NCBI GenBank assembly: GCA_902598405.1
Contig: CACKBQ010000011.1
Coordinates: forward strand, 1 to 44,424
Origin: an uncultured Pelagibacteraceae bacterium
Lineage (GTDB): Bacteria > Pseudomonadota > Alphaproteobacteria > Pelagibacterales > AG-422-B15
Direction of reading: 5' to 3'
Length of the DNA: 44,424 bases
Positions 27,179-37,104 of this stretch are shown one piece after another. Below the pieces are notes generated by a model. The model ran no database searches, was not told the DNA's origin, and was given only the letters and a program-made list of their open reading frames with translations. Each line of letters starts with the position of its first letter. Positions within the stretch are counted from its first letter, which is position 1. Made by a program: the position numbers and the translations under genes.

Positions 27179-28660
27179 ATGAGTGAGATTCCAATCTTAA
27201 GTATATTAATCTTTATACCAGTCGTTGGTATATTTTTTATGTTATTGATAAGAAATAATGATGACCAAAGCTCGCAAAATTTAAAACACACCGCCTTATG
27301 GATTACTTTTTTAAATTTTATTATATCACTATCGTTACTTTTTTCATTTGACTTAAATAACCCAGATTTTCAATTTGTAGAAAAATATGCATGGATAGAA
27401 AGTGGTATCAGTTATCATTTAGGTATAGATGGAGTTTCAATTTTATTTGTAATACTGACAACAATGCTTGTACCTATTTGCATACTTGCAAGCTATGAAA
27501 GCATTAAATTTTCTGTAAAAGAATATTTAATCTCATTTTTAGCTTTAGAAACTTTTATGATTGGGGTTTTCTGCTCACTTGATCTTGTCCTATTTTATCT
27601 ATTTTTTGAGGGAGGTTTAATTCCAATGTTCTTAATCATTGGAATATGGGGTGGAGAAAGAAGGGTTTATTCAACTTTCAAATTTTTTCTTTATACACTT
27701 GCGGGCTCTGTATTTATGCTACTTGCAATAATTTATATTTTCATTTCTACAGGCACGACTGATGTTGAAACACTCTTGGTGTATAATTTTACTGCAAACG
27801 AACAATTAATATTGTGGATCGCATTTTTTACTTCATTCATGGTCAAGATACCTATGTGGCCTTTTCACACTTGGCTACCAGATGCCCACGTAGAAGCACC
27901 AACAGCTGGATCAGTTATACTTGCGGGTGTTCTATTAAAAATGGCTGGGTATGGCTTTATAAGATTTTCTATTGGCTTTTTTCCGGATGCATCAGAATTT
28001 TTTGCGCCATTTATATTTTCTCTTAGTGTTATAGCAATAATAGTGACTTCTCTAATCGCATTGGTGCAAGAAGATATGAAAAAACTAATTGCTTATTCAT
28101 CAGTTGCTCATATGGGATTTGTAACATTAGGAATATTTACATTTACTGTACAAGGAATAGAAGGTGGCATTATTCAAATGATAAGTCATGGCATTGTTTC
28201 TGCGGCATTATTTTTGTGTGTTGGCGTGGTATATGATCGTCTTCATACAAGAGAAATTGCAAGATATGGAGGCTTAGTTAGTAAAATGCCTTTTTATTCA
28301 TTTTCATTTATGATTTTTATATTAGCCAGTCTTGGCTTGCCTGGAACAAGTGGTTTTGTTGGCGAGTTTTTAGTACTTCTTTCTATATTTACGGTAAATA
28401 CATATTTTGCGATATTTGCGACTACAGGTGTCGTATTGGCAGCCACATATTCATTATGGCTTTATAGAAGAATAATATTTGGCGCTTTAATTAAAGATGA
28501 TCTATCTGAAATGTTTGACTTAACAAGAAGAGAGATAATTATCTTTCTTCCCTTAATTATCCTAACAATATTCATAGGTTTATATCCTAAACCAATCATA
28601 AATATAATTGAACCTTCAACAGAAAAAATTGTAAATCAAATTAAAATGAAATTAGATTAA
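27179..28660 (+). CDS. nuoM: NADH-quinone oxidoreductase subunit M
   Basis: A 493-residue antiporter-like proton-pumping subunit (ND4 equivalent). LFYLFFEGGLIPMFLIIGIWGG carries the conserved channel glutamate, and KIPMWPFHTWLPDAHVEAPTAGSVILAGVLLKMAGYG is the diagnostic block with channel lysine and histidine. SSVAHMGFVTLGIF and ISHGIVSAALFLCVGVVYDR follow as usual. It is 3 bp after nuoL and 1 bp before nuoN. Confidence 0.98.
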   Translation: MSEIPILSILIFIPVVGIFFMLLIRNNDDQSSQNLKHTALWITFLNFIISLSLLFSFDLNNPDFQFVEKYAWIESGISYHLGIDGVSILFVILTTMLVPICILASYESIKFSVKEYLISFLALETFMIGVFCSLDLVLFYLFFEGGLIPMFLIIGIWGGERRVYSTFKFFLYTLAGSVFMLLAIIYIFISTGTTDVETLLVYNFTANEQLILWIAFFTSFMVKIPMWPFHTWLPDAHVEAPTAGSVILAGVLLKMAGYGFIRFSIGFFPDASEFFAPFIFSLSVIAIIVTSLIALVQEDMKKLIAYSSVAHMGFVTLGIFTFTVQGIEGGIIQMISHGIVSAALFLCVGVVYDRLHTREIARYGGLVSKMPFYSFSFMIFILASLGLPGTSGFVGEFLVLLSIFTVNTYFAIFATTGVVLAATYSLWLYRRIIFGALIKDDLSEMFDLTRREIIIFLPLIILTIFIGLYPKPIINIIEPSTEKIVNQIKMKLD

Positions 28661-28661
28661 A

Positions 28662-30071
28662 ATGCAAAGTTTAGTATACATATTACCTGAAATATTTTTA
28701 TTTATAGTTGCAACAGTTTTGTTGGTGACTGGCTTGTTTTTGAAAAATATAAAGCTTATTAACTCGCTTGCTATATTTTCACTTTTAGTCACAGTTATCT
28801 TAATTTTAAATCAACCCTTTCAATCAGCCTTTCTAAATAGTTTTGTCGTAGATGAATTATCACTAGTACTAAAAATTATGATACTAATCGGCTCTATTGC
28901 TTCATTGATTATGTTTGTATCAAGTAAAGATGACCTAAATATAAATATTTATGAATTTCCAATTTTAATAATTTTCTCAACTATAGGTATGATGGTGATG
29001 GTTTCAGCAAATGATTTGCTTGCAATGTTTATAGGATTAGAGCTTCAATCATTAAGTCTTTATGTTCTTGCGGCTTTGAACAGAAACAGCTTACTGTCAT
29101 CAGAAGCAGGAATTAAATATTTTATCCTCGGAGCTCTTTCCTCAGGCCTATTACTCTTTGGCATTTCATATATCTATGGATTTTCAGGAAATACAAACTT
29201 TAATCTAATCGCTGTAAATATTAACCCCGAAAGTCTGGGTTTAATTATTGGTATAGTTTTTGTATTGGCAGGACTAGCTTTTAAAGTGTCAGCAGTTCCT
29301 TTCCATATGTGGACGCCCGACGTTTATCAAGGGGCACCAACTCCGATTACAGGATTCTTTGCCCTTGCTCCAAAAATTGCTGCAATGGGTTTACTTGTTA
29401 GATTCTTATTTAATTCATTTGGTGAGATTTATATTGACTGGCAACAAATTATTTTTTTCATATCAATTGCATCTATGATGCTTGCTGCCTTTGCTGCCAT
29501 CGCTCAATCTAATTTAAAAAGACTAATGGCGTATAGCTCAATAGGTCATATTGGATATGCTTTAATAGGTGTAGCCTGTTTCACCGATGAGGGGTTAAGG
29601 TCATTATTAATATATTTAATGATTTATCTAATTATGAATATTGCTGTTTTTGCTTTTTTACTGTCTTTAAAAAGAAACGATGGATATTTTGAAAATATTT
29701 CAGATTTATCTGGAATGCATAAAAATCATCCTTTAAGGACCATGCTAATTGCCTTGATTATGTTTTCTTTAGCTGGCATCCCTCCTTTAGCTGGCTTTTT
29801 TGGTAAATTTTATATTTTTGTTGCAGCTATTGAGTCTGAAATGTTGTTTCTCGCAATTATTGGCGTCATAGCAAGTGTTATTAGCGCATTTTATTATTTA
29901 AGGATTGTTAAGATAATGTATTTTGATGAACCTAAAGAAGAATTTGATGGATCAAGTATCAAATCACTTAATCTGCTTTATTATCCATCATCAATACTAA
30001 TTATTATTTTCTTTATTTATCCATCGCCAGTAATAAATATTTCTGAATATGCTATTCAATCAATTATTTAA
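28662..30071 (+). CDS. nuoN: NADH-quinone oxidoreductase subunit N
   Basis: A 469-residue antiporter-like proton-pumping subunit (ND2 equivalent). MFIGLELQSLSLYVLAALNR has the channel glutamate, FKVSAVPFHMWTPDVYQGAPTPITGF the channel lysine, and YSSIGHIGYALIG the next helix motif. SLAGIPPLAGFFGKFYIF is the conserved broken-helix region. It completes the nuoA-N set; none of the 14 genes is missing. It overlaps the biotin ligase gene by 1 bp. Confidence 0.98.
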   Translation: MQSLVYILPEIFLFIVATVLLVTGLFLKNIKLINSLAIFSLLVTVILILNQPFQSAFLNSFVVDELSLVLKIMILIGSIASLIMFVSSKDDLNINIYEFPILIIFSTIGMMVMVSANDLLAMFIGLELQSLSLYVLAALNRNSLLSSEAGIKYFILGALSSGLLLFGISYIYGFSGNTNFNLIAVNINPESLGLIIGIVFVLAGLAFKVSAVPFHMWTPDVYQGAPTPITGFFALAPKIAAMGLLVRFLFNSFGEIYIDWQQIIFFISIASMMLAAFAAIAQSNLKRLMAYSSIGHIGYALIGVACFTDEGLRSLLIYLMIYLIMNIAVFAFLLSLKRNDGYFENISDLSGMHKNHPLRTMLIALIMFSLAGIPPLAGFFGKFYIFVAAIESEMLFLAIIGVIASVISAFYYLRIVKIMYFDEPKEEFDGSSIKSLNLLYYPSSILIIIFFIYPSPVINISEYAIQSII

Positions 30072-30811
30072 TGTTCGATCAAATTCAATCAGAAGTTATT
30101 TTTCATGAAGTAATCGATAGCACGAATTTAGAAGCTAAAAGATTAATTGAAAATGACAAAATAAATAAAGCAACTTGGATTATAGCTAATAGACAAACTT
30201 CAGGCAAAGGCAGAAATAATAATAAATGGGTTTCAGAGGTAGGTAATTTTTACGGCTCATACGTCTTGCCAATTAATTTGGTTCACAGAAAGATACCATT
30301 TATCTCATGTATAACTTCTTTGTCTGTATATGATGCAATTAAAAATTTTTTACCCGATAATGCACTTTTAAAAATTAAATGGCCAAATGACATACTATAT
30401 AATGATGCAAAATTAGCTGGAATATTAATAGAAAATTTACTAAGTGAAAGTGCGAGTTTTTCAATAATTGGAATTGGTATTAATTTAAAAAATTCACCAG
30501 CAATCAATAATCATAAAACTATCTCTATAAAATCTATAATCGAAAATGAAATCATGCCAAAAGATATTCTTGTAACATTAGACTCGAATATCAATAATTA
30601 CTTAAATATTCTTAATAGGGATGATATTTCAGAATTAATTGAGTTATATAAAAATAATTGTTGGAAAATGCGAGATCGGGTTCGTTTTTTACAAAATAAT
30701 ATTGAATTTGAAGGCATATTAGATGATATAACTGATACATTTGAGATTCTAATTCAAGTGAATGGAGAGCTTAAGAAATTCAATTCAGGAGAACTGTCAT
30801 TTAGTTATTAA
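30071..30811 (+). CDS. birA: Biotin--[acetyl-CoA-carboxylase] ligase
   Basis: A 246-residue biotin protein ligase that activates biotin with ATP and attaches it to carboxylase biotin carriers. The adenylate-binding segment is TSGKGRNNNKWVSEVGNFYGS, where GKGRxxxxW corresponds to the GRGRxGRxW loop; KWPNDILYNDAKLAGILIEN carries the catalytic lysine region. The C-terminal SH3-like part ends GELKKFNSGELSFSY. No N-terminal helix-turn-helix is present, so it is a ligase only and not a repressor. Its position after nuoN is the usual alphaproteobacterial one. Confidence 0.95.
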   Translation: MFDQIQSEVIFHEVIDSTNLEAKRLIENDKINKATWIIANRQTSGKGRNNNKWVSEVGNFYGSYVLPINLVHRKIPFISCITSLSVYDAIKNFLPDNALLKIKWPNDILYNDAKLAGILIENLLSESASFSIIGIGINLKNSPAINNHKTISIKSIIENEIMPKDILVTLDSNINNYLNILNRDDISELIELYKNNCWKMRDRVRFLQNNIEFEGILDDITDTFEILIQVNGELKKFNSGELSFSY

Positions 30812-30813
30812 TC

Positions 30814-31569
30814 ATGAAGGTTTTAGTTGATATAGGAAACACAAATGTATTAATGGGGAAATATGACAATTCGAGATTAATTGATCAAGTACGATTTGAA
30901 ACTAACACAGTTATAAGTTCACCAGATGATATATTGAAATCATTAAGTATTTTTTTAGCTGATGTAGAATATGTTTTAATTTCGGGTGTCGTACCACAAG
31001 CTCAAAAAAATTTACAAATTTTGATCTCAAAAAATTTTGAAAATCTATCAATTAGAGAATTAAATACCTCTGACTTAGAGGCATTTATAAAATTCAATGT
31101 TATCAACCCAGCTGAAGTTGGAGATGACAGGATCATTAACTCAATTGCGGCTATAGATAAATATGATCCTCCTTTTATAATTGTAGATTTTGGGACAGCC
31201 ACCACGTTAGATGTTGTAGATAAGAGCGGTGCATATTCTGGAGGGTTAATTTGTCCCGGTGTTAACTTATCAATAAAGTCACTGTCAGATGGTGCAGCGT
31301 TATTGCCACTTATAACTTTTAAAAAGCCTGAAACATTAATTGGTAAACATACAATTGCCGCAATGGAGTCGGGTATTTATTGGGGGTATATTAGTTTAAT
31401 CGAGGGCTTGATTGAGAAATTAAAAACTTCTCATGAGTGCTTTAATGCAAAAGCTATAGCAACTGGAGGTTTGTCAAAACTATTTGAAAATGACCTTAAA
31501 TGTATTAACTATTTCGAGAGAGATCTTACTCTTGAAGGTCTTTTAATCGTAAGCAATAAATTACAATGA
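30814..31569 (+). CDS. coaX: Type III pantothenate kinase
   Basis: A 251-residue kinase for the first step of coenzyme A synthesis, phosphorylating pantothenate. The ASKHA-type phosphate loop is VDIGNTNVLMG at the N-terminus; EVGDDRIINSIAA and IVDFGTATTLDVVDKSGAYSGGLICPG are the family signatures around the catalytic aspartate, and the adenosine loop is IATGGLSKLF. It is 2 bp after birA and overlaps the RNase J gene by 4 bp. Confidence 0.96.
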   Translation: MKVLVDIGNTNVLMGKYDNSRLIDQVRFETNTVISSPDDILKSLSIFLADVEYVLISGVVPQAQKNLQILISKNFENLSIRELNTSDLEAFIKFNVINPAEVGDDRIINSIAAIDKYDPPFIIVDFGTATTLDVVDKSGAYSGGLICPGVNLSIKSLSDGAALLPLITFKKPETLIGKHTIAAMESGIYWGYISLIEGLIEKLKTSHECFNAKAIATGGLSKLFENDLKCINYFERDLTLEGLLIVSNKLQ

Positions 31570-33233
31570 GCAAAGGTGATAGATTAGTATTTCTGCCTTT
31601 AGGAGGCACTGGTGAAATTGGGATGAACATGAATCTCTATGGATATGGTAAAGAGATTGATGACATGAAATGGCTAATTGTTGATGTTGGTATCACATTT
31701 GGGGATGAGACCACGCCAGGTGTAGACATCATTTTACCTGATCACGATTTTATAAAGGAAAGAAAAGATAATTTATCTGGAATTATAATAACTCATGCTC
31801 ATGAAGATCATGTTGGAGGTCTTGCATATCTATGGCCAGATTTAAAATGTCCTATTTATGCTACTCCATTTACAGCTTCAATAATAAGACTAAAATTTGA
31901 AGAAAGAGGATTAGACCATGAAGGTTATCTGAATGTAATAGATCTGTCTTCTGAAATACAAATCAAACCCTTTGATATAAAATTCCAAACTTTGACGCAC
32001 TCAATACCAGAGCCAAATTCACTTATCATAAAAACAAAACTAGGGAATATATATCATACTGGTGACTGGAAAATTGATGATGATCCAGTTGTAGGAAAAG
32101 CTATTGACTTTAACGAACTCAAATCAAACACTAAAGATATTCTTGCAATGGTTTGCGATTCAACAAACGTCTTAACAAAAGGAAGATCTGGATCAGAATC
32201 AGAAGTTAAAAATAATTTAACTGAAGTTATAAAAGGGATAAAGAATAGAGTTTTTGTAACATCTTTTGCTTCAAATGTAGCAAGACTTGAAACAATTGCC
32301 TATGCCGCAAAGGAGACAAATAGATCGTTAGTCGTCTTAGGCAGATCTATGCATCGCATGATAAGCGTTGCAAGGCAAAATGGTATTCTTAATGATATAG
32401 ATGTTATTTTATCTGAAAAGGAAGCAGTTAAAAAAAAGAGGGAAGAAGTTTTGTACCTTTGTACAGGCAGTCAAGGCGAACCAAGGGGCGCAATGATGCG
32501 AATTGCAAATCAAGATTACCCTCATGTTGATATTGATTTAGATGATACTATTATTTTTTCATCAAAGATTATCCCTGGCAATGAGAAGAAAATTTTCCAA
32601 TTGTTTAATCGACTCTCAGAGTTAGGTGCAAATGTTATAACTGAGTATGATGAAAATATACATGTCTCGGGTCATCCATGCTTAGATGAAATGGTTGATA
32701 TGTATGATAATATTAAACCCGCAATTTCAGTTCCAGTTCACGGTGAACACAGACACTTAAAAAGACATTCAAATCTTGCGAAGGAAATGGGTGTAAAGTT
32801 CCCTATGCTAATTTCTAATGGAGATATATTGCAAATTGCTCCTGGATCGCCATACGTGGTTGATCAGTGTGACTCTGGCAGACAGTACTTTGATGGAAAT
32901 AGATTAGTAAAAAGCGAGAGTAGTCATATTAAAGATAGAAAAAGAATGGCTTACAATGGCGTATTGAATGTTACGTGTATAATTGATCAAAAAATGAATT
33001 TAAAAGAAAACCCATTGATTATTAGCAGTGGCATAGTAAGCGATCAAGAATATGAGAATGATGAGATGGTATATTTATTAGAGGAGGAAATTTATAAATT
33101 TTTTGAGGATAAGACAAATTTATCAAAAAAAGAAAAAAAGCTATATCAAAAGCTCGAGACATTATCGCGAAATTTTGTTTTCAAGCATACTCGTAAAAAA
33201 CCTTTGACAAACATAAGTATTGTTCATATTTAA
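31566..33233 (+). CDS. rnj: Ribonuclease J family metallo-beta-lactamase RNase
   Basis: A 555-residue RNase with likely endo- and 5'-exonuclease activity in RNA processing. The zinc-binding motif HAHEDH is at residues 77-82, the next ligand region is LTHSIPEPNS, and TGDWKIDDDP supplies the following aspartate. The beta-CASP domain contains CTGSQGEPRGAMMRIA and HVSGHP, and PVHGEHRHL provides the last histidines. An alphaproteobacterial gene of this type in this position is normal. It overlaps coaX by 4 bp. Confidence 0.95.
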   Translation: MSKGDRLVFLPLGGTGEIGMNMNLYGYGKEIDDMKWLIVDVGITFGDETTPGVDIILPDHDFIKERKDNLSGIIITHAHEDHVGGLAYLWPDLKCPIYATPFTASIIRLKFEERGLDHEGYLNVIDLSSEIQIKPFDIKFQTLTHSIPEPNSLIIKTKLGNIYHTGDWKIDDDPVVGKAIDFNELKSNTKDILAMVCDSTNVLTKGRSGSESEVKNNLTEVIKGIKNRVFVTSFASNVARLETIAYAAKETNRSLVVLGRSMHRMISVARQNGILNDIDVILSEKEAVKKKREEVLYLCTGSQGEPRGAMMRIANQDYPHVDIDLDDTIIFSSKIIPGNEKKIFQLFNRLSELGANVITEYDENIHVSGHPCLDEMVDMYDNIKPAISVPVHGEHRHLKRHSNLAKEMGVKFPMLISNGDILQIAPGSPYVVDQCDSGRQYFDGNRLVKSESSHIKDRKRMAYNGVLNVTCIIDQKMNLKENPLIISSGIVSDQEYENDEMVYLLEEEIYKFFEDKTNLSKKEKKLYQKLETLSRNFVFKHTRKKPLTNISIVHI

Positions 33234-33238
33234 TTAGT

Positions 33239-33643
33239 ATGATTGGAAAATTAAATCATATTGCTATTGCGGTACCAAATATAAAAGAAGCTGCTGAACA
33301 ATATAAAAACATTTTTGGTGCAAAGGTTTCTGATCCTGTTGAACAACCCGATCATGGCGTAACAACAGTATTTATAGATTTAGGTAATACAAAAATAGAA
33401 TTGCTAGAGGTTCTAGGTGAGGGGTCTCCAATTCAAAACTTTATTGATAAAAATCCAAAAGGTGGAATGCATCATATTTGCCTGGAAGTGAATGACATTA
33501 ATACTGCTATAGATAAATTGAACACTCATGAAGTATCAATAACTGGTACTGGCAAACCAAAAATTGGTGCTCACGGTAAACCAGTAGTTTTTCTTCATCC
33601 TAAAAGCTGTAACGGAACACTCATAGAGTTAGAAGAAGTATAA
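33239..33643 (+). CDS. mce: Methylmalonyl-CoA epimerase
   Basis: A 134-residue glyoxalase-fold protein that interconverts the (R) and (S) forms of methylmalonyl-CoA in propionyl-CoA use. Metal ligands fit H7 in LNHIAIAVPN, the glutamate in TKIELLEVLG, H in GGMHHICLEVND, and E in LIELEEV. The SPIQNFIDKNPKGGMHH block is characteristic of the epimerase rather than of glyoxalase I. It implies a methylmalonyl-CoA mutase elsewhere in the genome. Confidence 0.95.
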   Translation: MIGKLNHIAIAVPNIKEAAEQYKNIFGAKVSDPVEQPDHGVTTVFIDLGNTKIELLEVLGEGSPIQNFIDKNPKGGMHHICLEVNDINTAIDKLNTHEVSITGTGKPKIGAHGKPVVFLHPKSCNGTLIELEEV

Positions 33644-33644
33644 T

Positions 33645-33914
33645 TTGGGTATAACTGGCTCAATTATCATTTTTTTATTAATTTGGTGGTTAATTTTTTT
33701 CATATCACTCCCAATTAATATAAAAAAAAGCAGGTCAGGAAACTATATAGAAGGGGAAGATCCTGGAGCTCCTAATAATCCACAATTATTTAGAAAATTC
33801 TTAATTACAACAGTTGTCTCAATAGTCATCTGGTTTATCATATATAGTTTTCTAAATAATGAAGGCTTTCTGATGTATATCTTAAAGCTTTTTTACATAA
33901 ATGAAGTTATCTAA
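33645..33914 (+). CDS. DUF1467 family membrane protein
   Basis: An 89-residue protein with two hydrophobic helices (about 4-22 and 53-68) separated by a hydrophilic loop with [13 protein letters not shown], the DUF1467 signature. The family has no known function and commonly sits between mce and proS in alphaproteobacteria. The start is TTG at 33645, 1 bp after the mce stop; no ATG gives the first helix. Its end overlaps proS by 14 bp. Confidence 0.88.
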   Translation: MGITGSIIIFLLIWWLIFFISLPINIKKSRSGNYIEGEDPGAPNNPQLFRKFLITTVVSIVIWFIIYSFLNNEGFLMYILKLFYINEVI

Positions 33915-35226
33915 TTATTTTCTACCTTTATTAAAAGAGTCTCCAAGTGAAGCAGAAATTGTTTCTCATAAACTTATGCTGCGCTCTGGTATGATCAGTC
34001 AATCAAGTTCTGGGATTTACTCTTGGCTGCCTCTTGGTTTAAAGGTTTTAAAAAAAATCGAAAATATCGTCAGAGATGAACAGAATAAGGCGGGAGTTAA
34101 TGAAATATTAATGCCAACTATTCAACCCGCGGATTTATGGAAAGAAAGTGGACGATATGAAGATTACGGAAAAGAAATGTTAAGAATTAATGATCGTCAA
34201 GAAAGAGAAATGCTTTATGGCCCGACAAACGAAGAGCAAATAACAGATATATTTAGAAGAAATGTTAAATCCTACAAAGAGCTTCCAATGCTGCTCTACC
34301 ATATACAGTGGAAATTTAGAGATGAATTAAGGCCAAGATTTGGAGTAATGAGAGGTAGGGAATTTTTAATGAAAGATGCTTACTCTTTCGATATTGATGC
34401 AGCATCATCTGAAGATACTTATAATCGTTTTTTTATTTGTTATTTAAAAACATTTGCAAGATTAGGTCTCAAAGCAATACCTATGGCCGCTGATACAGGA
34501 CCCATTGGAGGAGATCTCTCGCATGAATTTATAATTATTTCTAATACCGGGGAAAGTGATATTTATTTTGATAATAATATACTAAATGAAGGAAATAAGA
34601 TTTCTGACATTAGTTATGACGACGATCTAAATTCAATTGTTGAAAAATTTAAAAGTTATTATTCTGCTTCAGATGAGAAACATGACAAGGCTAAATTTGA
34701 TGAAATAGTTCAAAAAGAAAAACAAATGAATTCAAAAGGAATTGAAGTGGGACACATATTCCATTTTGGAACAAAATATTCAAATTCAATGAAGGCAAAT
34801 GTTTTAGATTCTGATGGAAAAGAAAAAACGGTACACATGGGATCATATGGAATAGGAATTTCACGTCTAGTGGGCGCTATAATAGAGTCCTCCCATGATG
34901 AAAGTGGAATAATATGGCCTGATGCAGTGTCACCATTTACACTTGGTGTTATAAACTTGAAACCAAAAGACGATGAAGCCTCCTCAATTGCTAATAAAGT
35001 TTACAATCAAATTAATGATAAATCTGAAGTTTTATTTGATGATAAAAATGATAACGCAGGAGTAAAATTTTCTAGAATGGATTTAATAGGTTTACCACAT
35101 CAAATTATAATAGGAAGCAAAGCTGTGTCGGACGGTCTAGTAGAGTATAAAAATAGAAAAAGTGGAGAAACAGAATTCATTAACCTAGATAAATTAGGTA
35201 AGTTTCTAAGAGAAATGAACGTTTAA
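33901..35226 (+). CDS. proS: Prolyl-tRNA synthetase
   Basis: A 441-residue class II aminoacyl-tRNA synthetase charging tRNA-Pro. Motif 1 region ([26 protein letters not shown]), motif 2 ([27 protein letters not shown]) and motif 3 ([17 protein letters not shown]) are all present. The protein is the short alphaproteobacterial form: it lacks most of the editing (INS) domain found in E. coli ProRS. The C-terminal anticodon-binding domain begins near [11 protein letters not shown]. It overlaps the DUF1467 gene by 14 bp. Confidence 0.97.
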   Translation: MKLSNYFLPLLKESPSEAEIVSHKLMLRSGMISQSSSGIYSWLPLGLKVLKKIENIVRDEQNKAGVNEILMPTIQPADLWKESGRYEDYGKEMLRINDRQEREMLYGPTNEEQITDIFRRNVKSYKELPMLLYHIQWKFRDELRPRFGVMRGREFLMKDAYSFDIDAASSEDTYNRFFICYLKTFARLGLKAIPMAADTGPIGGDLSHEFIIISNTGESDIYFDNNILNEGNKISDISYDDDLNSIVEKFKSYYSASDEKHDKAKFDEIVQKEKQMNSKGIEVGHIFHFGTKYSNSMKANVLDSDGKEKTVHMGSYGIGISRLVGAIIESSHDESGIIWPDAVSPFTLGVINLKPKDDEASSIANKVYNQINDKSEVLFDDKNDNAGVKFSRMDLIGLPHQIIIGSKAVSDGLVEYKNRKSGETEFINLDKLGKFLREMNV

Positions 35227-35231
35227 ACAAA

Positions 35232-36455
35232 GTGCCATTTAATTATTTTGAGAGATTTATAGCTTTTAGGTACCTGGTTCCTTTGAGAAAAGGTGGGTTG
35301 TTATCAGTCATTTCATGGCTTTCATTTATTGGGATTTGTATTGGTGTTGCAACATTGATAATTGTGATGTCTGTAATGAATGGTTTTCATCAAGAATTAA
35401 AAAAAAGAATTATTGGTTTCAATGGACATATTTATATTAAGAATATAAAGCCATACTTTGAGGATGATAAAAGTCTTTCAGAAATTAAAGAAATATTATT
35501 TGTTGATAGAAATATATCTATTCAAGCCTTAATAAGTTCAGCTAATAAAAGCAATGGAATAGTCATCAAATCAATCAATGACGAAAATATTAAATTTTAT
35601 GAATTCGTTGATAATCAGAATAATGATAATCTGCTTGCTGCTAATTCAATAATATTAGGTGAAGAACTAGCTTTTTCTTTAGGTGTATTACCTGGTGACG
35701 AAATAAAAGTCACTTCTTCTTCAATGATTTCTACTCCACTAGGTCAAATCCCAAGATCTCACAGAATGATAGTATCGGCCACATTTAGTTCTGGTATGAG
35801 CGAATATGACAAAAATTTTGCATTTACTTCACTTGCAAATGTCCAGAAACTCTTGAGTCTCAATAATAAGATATCAACCATTGAGATACATTTATTAGAT
35901 ATCAATGATGTAGAAAAAGTTAAGATTGATTTACTTAAAATTTATAATGATGATTACTCGGTAAAAGATTGGATCGATCTAAATAGTTCTTTTTGGGAAG
36001 TATTGGCAACGGAGCGTGAATTAATGTTCTTTGTATTATCACTTATTGTCATAATTGCCGCATTTAATATTGTTACAAGCTTGTTTATTTTAGTACAAAA
36101 TAAAAATAGAGAAATAGCAGTACTCAAAACAATTGGTAGCAGTGATAGTTCAATTTTAAGAATATTTTTGCTAGTAGGTACTTTCATAGGGTTTAGTGGA
36201 ACGATCATAGGCTCTATTCTTGGAGTACTTTTTACAATAAATATTGATACAATAAGAAACTTACTTAATTCAACATTCAATTTAAATTTATTTCCATCTG
36301 ATTTTTATTATCTTGATAAAATGCCAACCAGTATTGATTTGACTCAAATTATATTAATCATTTTCTTTTCATTAATTATATCAATAATAGCGACAGTATA
36401 TCCAGCCTATAAAGCTTCCAAGACAGAAATTAAAGGAATATTGAATAATGTCTGA
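35232..36455 (+). CDS. lolC: Lipoprotein-releasing system permease (LolC/LolE family)
   Basis: A 407-residue inner-membrane protein that, with LolD, extracts outer-membrane lipoproteins from the inner membrane. It opens FERFIAFRYLVPLRKGGLLS before membrane helix 1 (VISWLSFIGICIGVATLIIVMSVMNGF), has a large periplasmic domain, and has three more helices in the C-terminal FtsX-like domain, with QNKNREIAVLKTIGSS as the coupling loop. Only one permease gene is present, as in many alphaproteobacteria. The start is GTG 35232; it overlaps lolD by 8 bp. Confidence 0.94.
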   Translation: MPFNYFERFIAFRYLVPLRKGGLLSVISWLSFIGICIGVATLIIVMSVMNGFHQELKKRIIGFNGHIYIKNIKPYFEDDKSLSEIKEILFVDRNISIQALISSANKSNGIVIKSINDENIKFYEFVDNQNNDNLLAANSIILGEELAFSLGVLPGDEIKVTSSSMISTPLGQIPRSHRMIVSATFSSGMSEYDKNFAFTSLANVQKLLSLNNKISTIEIHLLDINDVEKVKIDLLKIYNDDYSVKDWIDLNSSFWEVLATERELMFFVLSLIVIIAAFNIVTSLFILVQNKNREIAVLKTIGSSDSSILRIFLLVGTFIGFSGTIIGSILGVLFTINIDTIRNLLNSTFNLNLFPSDFYYLDKMPTSIDLTQIILIIFFSLIISIIATVYPAYKASKTEIKGILNNV

Positions 36456-37104
36456 GTCGAATCTAATTTTAAAAAAAATTTGTAAATCTTACAATCAAGC
36501 TAATAATAGCTTATCTATTTTAAAAGATATTTCTTTAGAAGTTAAAAGTGGTGATTTTATTGCAGTTACAGGTCCCTCAGGTTCAGGAAAAACTACTCTA
36601 CTTAACTTAGTAGGGTTACTCGATACAGCCGACGAAGGTACTATCTCATTCAATGGTAAGGATCTCACGTATTTAAATAGTGAACAGAAGAATAAATTTA
36701 GAAGGGATAATTACGGATTTATTTATCAAAACTATAACTTATTAGAAAATTTTAATGCAATAGAAAATGTTGCATTACCGCTAATCTTAAATGGATACAG
36801 CAAGGTCGAGGCGATACAAAGGGCTAAAAATACAATGAAGTTATTTATGATTGATAATAGATCCTTACATTTCCCAAATTCATTGTCAGGAGGGGAGCAG
36901 CAGAGAGTGGCAATATCAAGAGCTTTAATAAATAATCCCAAATTTATAATTGCCGATGAGCCAACTGGTAATTTAGATAGTATGAATTCTGATTTAGTGT
37001 TTAACTATTTAAAAAACTATGTCGAATCAGAAAATATGACACTAATTATAGCTACTCATGATGAGGAGTTGGCATCTAAGGCAAATAAAAGGATCAATTT
37101 ATAA
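36448..37104 (+). CDS. lolD: Lipoprotein-releasing system ATP-binding protein LolD
   Basis: A 218-residue ABC ATPase powering lipoprotein release. Walker A is GPSGSGKTT, the signature is LSGGEQQRVAISRAL, Walker B is FIIADEPTGNLD, and the switch histidine is in ATHDEELA. Sequence resembles the LolD/MacB/FtsE branch. Its overlap with lolC and the shared function make the partner clear. The dnaE GTG follows its stop directly. Confidence 0.96.
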   Translation: MSESNLILKKICKSYNQANNSLSILKDISLEVKSGDFIAVTGPSGSGKTTLLNLVGLLDTADEGTISFNGKDLTYLNSEQKNKFRRDNYGFIYQNYNLLENFNAIENVALPLILNGYSKVEAIQRAKNTMKLFMIDNRSLHFPNSLSGGEQQRVAISRALINNPKFIIADEPTGNLDSMNSDLVFNYLKNYVESENMTLIIATHDEELASKANKRINL